Source of the DNA: Ophiura sarsii
Lineage: Eukaryota > Echinodermata > Ophiuroidea > Amphilepidida > Ophiuridae
NCBI GenBank assembly: GCA_035610835.1
Contig: CM069449.1
Coordinates: 7,586,542-7,650,541 of the forward strand
Direction of reading: 5' to 3'
Length of the DNA stretch: 64,000 bases
Part shown: positions 56,177-64,000 of the stretch, piece after piece
Position numbering within the stretch: position 1 is the first letter of the stretch
Layout of the letters: every line of letters starts with the position of its first letter
The notes under the pieces: model-generated
Databases searched by the model: none
The model's input: only the letters and a program-made list of their open reading frames with translations
Told to the model about the DNA's origin: nothing
Translations under genes and position numbers: made by a program

Positions 56177-57365
56177 GGTGAATATTTTTTCATGGAAATG
56201 TACTTCAAGACAATATTCACCAATGGGTAGAAAATACAGCCAGTATGCATTTTCCTTAACATCTTCACACATGTTGAGTGAAATAATAGGTATAAAATGT
56301 CAGGAAAGCGCATTTGGGCGGTACATTGTGCGTGATACATTGACAAAAATAGGTTTAAACTGCCATAAACATACTTATAATGACTTGTTGTATTGGAATA
56401 TAAATAAGTACAATCAGCGTTCGAAATAAGAAAAATAAATTGGTTATCAGAGCGGATAACCTAGTTTGAGATTTTGATAATCCGCCGACATTTTTGGTTA
56501 TCCGGATTTGTTCAGTTGTTCACTGGTGTTAGTTTGTTTTCGGTTGTTCGTGCCGCCGAAGAAAGTATGGAACGATGCTTGTTTCACTATTTTGCAAACT
56601 CGAAAGAGAAATATCACCGTTTATGAAGACAAAGTTATACATAAGTTTAACTTAATCGCGCTTTCAAGCCACTCGGAAGATGAGGCACCCACTTCATCCT
56701 CAATCACAGCGACATGATTTCAGTCATACAATGAGAGTGAATGATAGGGGTTAGAGATTCATAGCCATCTTAACACGTGGCTTCTTAAAAGTGTGAACAA
56801 AATTTTGTTTTTTCCTATACACAGACTGTCAGGTCCTTCGCCCAACTCACAGTTTTCGGCGAGCACGTGTAACTTTATTCAGAAGGAACACAACCGGGTT
56901 CTATAAAAGTGCTAAGATATTCTCGATTACAGCGACATGGTACAGTTCGCACAACGGGAGAAATGATAGCGGTCAGAGATTCGTAGCCATCTAAACCATC
57001 AGATTTATTATTTACAATTTACAACAGAAGTATAAATTTGTGAAATGATGGAATGTTTAGGTCCAACCGGGTGACCGCTATTTCGAAAAGGTGAAGCTGT
57101 CTACAATCATAGACAAAAGGTGTTCGAACATTGACCCTAATTGCCATGCTTATTAGACCATAACAGGCACGCTATATGAGTCACGTGAAAATCGAAACTT
57201 GTTTCTGGTAGCCTAAAGTATCCCCTTACTCATATCCCCCTCTTCCCCACCGATCAATGTTGCGAGGCCCGGTGCTAATGGTGGGCAAATTGTGAGATTC
57301 AACATTGATCAGGGGAAGGGGGAACACCTTACATTGCACCTACAAAGACTTCGAAAACTATTTTC
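56177..57365. other. Intergenic, no gene seen
   Basis: No coding sequence recognised. A short self-complementary block GGTTATCAGAGCGGATAACC lies at about 56443. Confidence 0.4.
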
Positions 57366-57540
57366 AATAATCAATTACCGATTATCGATTATCACTTATC
57401 GATTATCGATCATCGTTACGTTACTTTACCTTAGGTTACTTTAAGTTACGTTACTTGACGTTGCTCTAAGTTATATTACTTTAGGTTTACTTTACGTTAG
57501 GTTACTTTACATTACGTTACATTACTTAACTTACACACAC
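57366..57540. repeat. GATTATC and TTACGTTACTT simple repeats
   Basis: First a run of GATTATCGATTATC words, then about ten imperfect TTACGTTACTTTA words. A G run follows at 57550. Confidence 0.85.
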
Positions 57541-57837
57541 ATTTATTTTGGCGGGGGGGGGGGGTTAAGTTGAGGCGTTATCTATTTTAAAGACATTTCT
57601 TGTTGTTAATATTCATGATACATTATATAAAAATAGCAGTCTGTTTTTTGAACGAGCAAAATTGGTTGGATATATCTTAAGATATAGTATTAAAAAAGAT
57701 TTCATGTTCACAATAATTTCATAAGTCCATTCACTCCATAGCTGTCTATCAATAACTTCAATAATATTTTGGGTCGAACAGCAAGCCCAACATGTTAAGT
57801 TTATCATTTGTTATGTTATAAGAATTATACTTTAAAC

Positions 57838-58270
57838 ATCAATTTGTAATAAGAATTAGTGGTGTTTCAGATTTTGTAAAATAAATTAAAATATAGTATT
57901 GCTAAAAGCAGATTTTAGTTTTAAAATGAGCCCAATGTGTACTTTAAAAAAACCTCACGTGGCAACACTCGAGTGCCTTTTGGTCAAGCGCGGAAGCCCG
58001 CAAGCAAGTTCTCCAGCATGTGGGCATGTTGACCATGGACGGTAGGTCTGCCAATTGCTGGTTGAAACAACACCCAACACTCAACTTGTAAGGTTTTAGC
58101 ATGTGTTAGCGTGGTTGTATAAATAATTTCTAGCTTTGAACGTCAATTTGTTATAAGAAATGAGTGTTAAATATTTCAGATTTTATAAAATAAAATGTTC
58201 ACATTTTGAGAAAAGTCTCGATATAGCATTTCTAGATTAGATTTTAGTTTCAATTATTAACCCAATTTGG
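57838..58270 (+). repeat. Diverged direct repeat, about 100 bp twice
   Basis: 57838-57935 and 58140-58270 share CAATTTGTAATAAGAA-like, TTTCAGATTTT, AAAATAAA, TAGCATTTCTA-like and GATTTTAGTTT words in order. About 300 bp apart. Old duplicates. Confidence 0.55.
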
Positions 58271-59393
58271 CTGCATTAAATGATTAATATAACGTGGCAA
58301 AACTGTATTGGCTATATACAAAGTCGGCACACATGTTCACGGAGCAATTTCTAATATCTTGGCTTGTCATTATGTCAAAAAATATATTCCAAAGTAAAGA
58401 AAGTGGCTTAAAATAACAGAGTTGATGGAACCGTAATGATGAATGATGAATAAGTATACAATGAATGTATTAAATATACAATAAAATATTTAATAATACA
58501 TTACTCTATTTAAAAGATGTTAAAAGGCCCTTTTAACAGAGCAGTCATATTCATGTACAATGAAACAAATTCTTAAATACTTTGTGATATACATTGTTTG
58601 AAAACACGTTCAAAATAGATAAAAGTTTGAGTAAATAAGCCATTGGTTTTTCTTCCTAAACTACCTTAAAACATTTCAGGGTTCTGTACAGTTAGTTTAG
58701 TTTTGGATTTTTAAAAGAGAGCAATGATAGTTCATTTTCAATGAAACAAATCTCTATAGCTTAAGGTTATAACGAACGGTTGAACAAAGTTATCGGTGAA
58801 ACAAATTTGTACAAAAATTGCGGTTTCATATACAGTTTAACATGTACATATATATATTTCCAAGCAGTGATATTTGACTAAATTCGGGGGGGGGGGGGGG
58901 GGGATATTGGGTCTAGCAAAACATGTCTAATATTGTATTATAAATATTGAACTTGCATTTATTATGAAAATTATAATTATATGAATAATCAATTCATACT
59001 TCGTAAATTTCGTGTATTGCTGATGTAATTGATTGTTGTCTCACCTTGCTATATTTAACGATTTAAAAGAAAATAATCATGCTATGTTTTTGGATTTATC
59101 TCAGAAAACATTGATCACCGGTTTCTGGCCAAGATCGAGTTAGGTATGTACAGGCCTAGACTAATCCCTCACATCAATCTGAGTACCCCTGAAGTATCCA
59201 TTCTGCCAAATGATTCATCCAAATGTCTACCTAGTCCGTTTGGTCAAACAAAAATTGGTAATAAACAAAGAATACACTTGGACATAAACAAAAATACACT
59301 TGCATAGGTCCGAGCTACTCCGGGTAATACTTGTGGCAGGAGACTGGGAAACGAGATCGCTTAGGTTTGAATTTCAGATGCTTTACCATGCAA
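58271..59393. other. Intergenic, no gene seen
   Basis: AT-rich with a run of about 20 G at 58886. A word AGGGTTCTGTACA (58678) recurs near 59998. No gene supported. Confidence 0.4.
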
Positions 59394-59466
59394 GGTCCTG
59401 TGGCCCAATGGACAAGGCAGTTGACAAACAATCAACAGATCCTGGGTTCGATTCCCGGGTGAGATC
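59394..59466 (+). pseudogene. tRNA-like sequence (Arg type), probably SINE head
   Basis: The A-box region TGGCCCAATGGACAAGGC and a perfect B box GGTTCGATTCC are present, and a TTTT stop follows at 59468. The anticodon stem GTTGA/TCAAC and T stem CTGGG/CCCGG pair. The acceptor stem has one mismatch and three wobble pairs. The anticodon loop CAAACAA lacks U33, so it is not a working tRNA. A-box and D-arm words resemble tRNA-Arg. Confidence 0.65.
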
Positions 59467-59781
59467 GTTTTCCCATTATTGTCTCTTTTCTACCCCGACG
59501 GTGAACCTGTTTAAAATATTTATAATTTATAAACAAAGTGCATGACTTTCTTTTGTTGAACACTTAAGTTTGCGTTATTGAGTTACGCCCATAACGGTGT
59601 TTCGCCACTCAACCGTACGGTAACCATGCCAATCAGACCATACGTTTGGGAGGATTTTGAATGTTTGTGATATGGATGGGCTATATTATGGTATGCACTT
59701 CTATTGGAACTAGCCATGGGAAAGTTGTGGAAATTGATACCCAATGTAGGGGCAGATGACATCCAAGACCCCCCTTAAGTA

Positions 59782-59945
59782 CAGATTTTACTATAATAAT
59801 TGATTAATATATGAATACACGATCAAATACATAATATAATAATATATGAATACACGATCAAATACATAATATAATAATAACAGATTTTACTATAATAATT
59901 GATTAATATATGAATACACGATCAAATACATAATATAATAATAAC
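59782..59945 (+). repeat. Nested tandem repeat
   Basis: A unit of about 100 bp beginning CAGATTTTACTATAATAATT occurs twice. Within the first, a 34-bp unit ATGAATACACGATCAAATAC with ATAATATAATAAT is doubled. Confidence 0.9.
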
Positions 59946-60049
59946 ATATTGAGTACATAAATGCCCATCGTTTTTTATTCAAAAACCAACATATTTTAGG
60001 GTTCTGTACAATTTTGTTTTTTTCTCTATAAAACAGAGCAATGAAATAA

Positions 60050-60091
60050 AGATTAATACAGATTTATACAGATTAATACAGATTAATACAA
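60050..60091 (+). repeat. (ACAGATTAAT)n, 4 copies
   Basis: Four copies of a 10-bp word, one with TTTAT. Confidence 0.85.
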
Positions 60092-61110
60092 CTTGGCGCG
60101 ACTTGAACAAACCAATTACTTATCTTGGGCCAACTAGTGACCTGGTTCCTTTTTCCCTGACAAATTAATTTTTGAAGAAATTGTGAATTTGCACTTGCAT
60201 GTAAATATCAACTTATAATTTGAATATGCGACTCTGTAAGGTAGTAAACCTATATATATTCTGAAAGCTTATGAATGGACGGACAATTCTTTGAAAATTT
60301 CAACGATACCGGACGATCGTGGCGGTTGTATGGTAACCGTTACCCAGCATGCAATTTTTGTAACATCTTTTTTTTACCATTATTTAGTAGTCCTGTATAT
60401 GAAAACTATACTACTTGAGCCCTTCAAAATGCTTTCAAGAGATGGGCATTATCATTCTGAACATTTTGTTGCAACGACCAGACTCGTGTACGATCAGCAC
60501 GACAACTATACCGTAAGCCCAAAATCCCAAATGGCCGCCATACAATTACACTAAACGGCATACCAAATTGTTCGGCTGAGCACAAGGATTCCAAAAAGGT
60601 ATAGTTTGCCATACTTCCGATGTTTGGTTCACGAGTTATAGGGTAAAATGTAAAAAGGTCGTATTGACGCATTAATGCGTCTATGTCAGGTAAAGAGTTA
60701 ACTTCACCCATTGGATTGAATTGAACTTGATTGACTTGATATAATTCGATTCACATTCTGTTTGTGGCTTGACTTGACTTGTGACTCGAGATTTAGTGAC
60801 TTGGTCACAACACCGCTATTGACCGAAAGACACGGTGTCCTAAAAGGCACATTTTGCAATCGCACGACTAATACAGACGTTACCTATTTGAGACTAATCA
60901 GTTTAAATGGATGGTAATTACTGAATAGACAAAATTCCGGAAGCTAATCACAACGGACCTGAGTCGAGTTTGTTTAACATTTGACTCATTGACCTAAAGA
61001 AGGTAAACTTTAACCTTTTGTAAAATGATTTGTGAATATTTACATAATGACCCCAAACTATTTTTCATTTTAAAAACCAGAGTTTATATACGTATGGTCA
61101 TCAACCTGGT
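60092..61110. other. Intergenic, no gene seen
   Basis: No coding sequence recognised. Confidence 0.4.
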
Positions 61111-61376
61111 CTCCTTCTTAACGATTCGTCTTAATCTGTATAGTGGGAAGTAAAACCAAGGATTAATCTTAAACTATAAATATCAGATATCCTACATTCT
61201 TAAACAATAAATATCGGATATCCAACATTCTTATTTTGTCAGTGTTATTGCGATTTATTCCGTTGAGGGCGCTAACGGAATAAATCTTATATGGATCTTA
61301 AACTGCACTATACCTACAGATTAAGACGAATCGTAAACTGCATACATGTATATAGTGCAGTTTAACAAGGAGACGT
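61111..61376. mobile_element. Inverted-ended element, about 265 bp
   Basis: GTCTCCTTCTTAACGATTCG at 61111 and AACAAGGAGAC ending about 61374 are complements at the tips. ACGATTCGTCTTAATCTGTA also pairs with TACAGATTAAGACGAATCGT (about 61315). Inside are a 34-bp tandem pair (61162-61230) and a 13-bp hairpin GATTTATTCCGTT / AACGGAATAAATC (61251-61285). Confidence 0.7.
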
Positions 61377-62500
61377 TGTGGTCAAACGGAATATATTGAC
61401 TAATTTTGATGATTCAAGTGAAATACCCGTTTTGAATCCTTGTGAACTTTGTGTGAGCTTTGACCCATTATGCTTGACAACCTGAGTGGTGGTTCACCTA
61501 AAGGTATTTCCTACCAAATATGGTTAAAATCGGCCTAAGGGTTACAAAGCTAGAGGACGGTTGCATTGTATTAATTAGTTGATAAATAGAAAAACTGACT
61601 ACAAAGTGACCGGAGACCACCATGGCTACAATTTTCTCTCAATTTTAGTTCTTAGAAAGTAATAGTCCTTGGTCTCGTCACCTCAGGGAGTAACTTTTCG
61701 GTTCTACCTTCATGTAAGGTGTCATGAAACTAGTCTTTCATGAAAGGTTCATCAGGGATTACAAACTTTATTACTGGCTCTCTTTCAAAAAGGTAACGCC
61801 AATTTTTCACTATTGTTCTCATGACCAGTAAATAGTAAATATCTTCCTATTTTAATGCCATTGTATTTTCATGAGAACGTTCGTTTCGCTTTTGAATGAA
61901 ATCAAATATCGCTGTGGATAACGTGTATAGAAATGGATTGATAGCGGAATTGATGGGCAGTACAAACGTTACAATCCATGTATATATATGAGGTGTGACA
62001 GTATGTCTCCCAGTCTGTACAAGGATTGAGAGTATAATGATAGGCAGCCAGCACATCATATCCGTAAGAACAATCAGTCCCATCTTGATAGCCATTTGAA
62101 GTTCTTCTTTATGATTTTGATTTCTCGCAGCTTTTTTGACTGTTTGTCGGACAGTTATAAAGATTCCTACATAACAGAACAGTATTATACAAATACTAAT
62201 AAGGTTTAAAATGCAAAATATTGCTATACCATAATAAACTCCTGGTTTGGTCCCAATGACAGTATCAAGCGTGTTATTTAATACATTAACAGGTTGGTAA
62301 TTCTCATAATATACTTCAGTATCATATTGCCAGTATATTTTTCCAAATGTATTTCCTCTAGAGAGTGGGAGACCTGTACATACCTCAGAAATGTCATATA
62401 GTTCAGGGTTGGTGTCTGTCAAGATAGTTGATGTGATGCTTAATACAATGGCAAATACCCAGAGCAAAGAAATGACTACCCTCGCCGATGTTGTGCTTAA

Positions 62501-62503
62501 TCA
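62501..62503 (-). other. In-frame TGA in ICL2 of the LRR-GPCR
   Basis: The frame reads DRFMGIRYVYSSK, TGA, LSTTSARVVISLLWVF. A single C-to-T change of CGA would give Arg here. Confidence 0.9.
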
Positions 62504-63299
62504 TTTACTGCTATACACATACCTGATTCCCATAAATCTATCTATGCTGATCACAGTAAGAAAAAATACAGATGCCTCACTCGATAAGATCGATAGAGTC
62601 CCTGCAGCTTTGCAGGTAATACTTGATCGCCACGCTTCAGATGGGAAATAATTTCGATAATATAGATCAGCTGATGCTATAACAAGCATATAAAAGCCCA
62701 TGACCAAATCTGACAGTGAGAGATTTGATATCAAAAACAACTGAACTTGATTTTGTCCTCGATTTTGTCGGCATCGATAGCACAAAACACTGATATTACT
62801 AATAACTGCGAAAATACCTAATATCCACATGATGATTCTTTGAATTTGATTCGAAAGTAATCTACCACATGTCAGAAATTGTGAACGTGGGATTGTTGCA
62901 GTGCAGTTTGCTGATTTTATAAAACAACAAGTACCAGCATTGTCCACCAACATCAGTGTGAAATTTTGGAATCCATTAAAAGAATTAAGGTTTGCTCTCT
63001 GTAGCATATTTGATCTTATGTCTACTAAGTCCAGGTAGTCAAATGAATTGTTCACAATATACATCATTGAGTCAAATTCATTAAAATAGTTTTGAGATAA
63101 ATCAAGATATTCTAGATTATTCATGTTCTGAAATACACCTTGTGGGAAAGTTGACAACTCATTTTTAGAGAGAGAAAGGTACCGCAAATCATTGTATTGT
63201 ACTGATGCGGATAGCTGAAACAAAAACAAATCATTGTGACTAAGATCAAGTAATTGAAGGCTAGGTGAAAGTAATATATGAGAAAATACCTTGATGTGA

Positions 63300-64000
63300 T
63301 TTTCTGACAAGAGTAACTGTAGGAGGCTAGATAGATCTCCAAACTGCTGCGGATGTAGTTCCACAATATTATTGTTTGACAGATTCAGATAGACGAGTCG
63401 TCCTTCAAACTGCTGAGAGTGCAGCTCTACAATATTATTGTTCGAAATAAATAAATACACCAGGCGTGGTAGTACCTTAAACTGATCAGGGTGCAGCTCC
63501 ACTAAATTATTGTTGGTCAGATATAAGTTACACAGGTATGCAAGTGCTTCAAACTGCCGTGGGTCTAGCTCCACAATATCATTGTTTGACAAATCTAACC
63601 ACCACATATAAATAGATGCCTCAAACTGCTTAGCGTGCAGCTCAACAATCCTATTGCTAGATAAATCCAACTCCCGCAGGTATATGACTCTTTCGAATAG
63701 ATTTGGATGCATCTCAACAATTTTATTGTTTGACAGATCTAAATAAGAGAGGAATATACACCCTTCAAAGAGTCGTGGGTGCAACTCTACAATATTATTG
63801 TTGGACAGACCTAAATATGACAGGAATAAACGTCCTTCAAAGAGCCTTGGGTGCAACTGAACAATATTATTGTTGGACAGATATAAACCTGACATCCGCT
63901 AGGATATGTTTTCAAACTGCTGAGGGTGCAGCTCCACAATATTATTGTTATAAAGATCTAACCGCCTCAGGCTTGTGAGTTCTGTGAACTGCCCAGGGTG
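63300..64000 (-). repeat. Tandem 72-bp coding repeats (LRR units)
   Basis: About nine units of 72 bp, each giving one LRR with NNNIVELHP. On the plus strand the recurring word is GTGCAGCTCCACAATATTAT. Nucleotide similarity between units is high, which suggests recent expansion or gene conversion. Confidence 0.85.
63899..63901 (-). other. In-frame TAG between LRRs of the LRR-GPCR
   Basis: The frame reads HPQQFENIS, TAG, RMSGLYLSNNNIV. This repeat is also one codon longer than its neighbours (25 against 24). Confidence 0.88.

Larger units (their letters stand above)
61847..64000 (-). pseudogene. LRR-containing GPCR (LGR/GRL101-like), two in-frame stops, 5' end outside
   Basis: One frame runs right to left. 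From the window edge to about 63250 come 24-residue leucine-rich repeats of the form LHPxxFExxxxLxxLxLSNN. More typical LRRs and a Cys-rich hinge (TCCF...CTA...LTC) follow to about 62860. Then a rhodopsin-type 7TM: TM1 at IMWILGIFAVISNIS, TM2 LISNLSLSDLVMGF, TM3 CKAAGTLSILSSE with DRF for DRY, TM4 VVISLLWVFAIVLS, TM5 GIAIFCILNLISIC, TM6 MMCWLPIIILSIL, TM7 INPFLYTLS, stop TAG at 61849. TAG at 63901-63899 and TGA at 62503-62501 break the frame; the frame is open on both sides of each. LGR/GRL101 receptors bind ligands by the LRR domain at the cell surface (known). No introns are seen. A young pseudogene is most likely, sequence error possible. Confidence 0.88.

Noticed and set aside
63703..63978. 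Plus-strand repeated frame (QYYCWTDL)
   Set aside because: Antisense of the LRR units; the minus strand has true LRR and 7TM content.
1..64000. CRISPR arrays, bacterial operons or prophage
   Set aside because: The tandem repeats lack a repeat-spacer pattern, and split genes and LINEs show a eukaryotic genome.

Overview
The window is metazoan nuclear DNA: genes are split by GT-AG introns, coding density is low, composition is AT-rich, and small inverted-repeat transposons, minisatellites and homopolymer runs are very common. The gene content (a Tx1/L1-like LINE, a leucine-rich-repeat rhodopsin-type receptor of the LGR/GRL101 kind, a secreted CAP protein) fits a marine invertebrate, probably a deuterostome such as an echinoderm or hemichordate. 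That placement is inference; nothing here fixes the species.

Layout. From about 5.6 to 30.3 kb, on the minus strand, lies one long, thinly spread gene. I assembled it from short exons whose splice signals and reading phases agree. It encodes a secreted protein with a signal peptide, a Cys-rich von Willebrand C-like module and a GAPR-1-like CAP domain with all four cavity residues. Its introns are packed with non-autonomous transposons. From 38,891 to 44,186, on the plus strand, lies a full-length L1/Tx1-type retrotransposon with a 14-bp target-site duplication. Its ORF1 is intact and its ORF2 is broken only by frameshifts. From 49.5 to 51.8 kb, on the plus strand, a three-exon class-A GPCR of about 365 aa looks intact. 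From 61.85 kb to the window edge, on the minus strand, lies an intronless LRR-GPCR interrupted by two in-frame stops; its N-terminus is outside the window.

The rest is repeat-rich. I could define several elements to the base from paired inverted ends and target duplications: a 9-bp (or 8-bp) duplication at 2257-2664, TAA at 15044-15438, TA at 16514-17097, TA at 20437-20721, and 8-bp at 55125-56168. Several unrelated families are built internally from arrays of short self-complementary words, for example CCAGTATCG-NN-CGATACTGG in two copies at 8.7 and 31.2 kb. The genes show no sign of working together: two are receptors, one is a secreted protein and one is a mobile element. No CRISPR array, rRNA or functional tRNA was seen; one tRNA-like sequence with a perfect B box is probably a SINE head or pseudogene.
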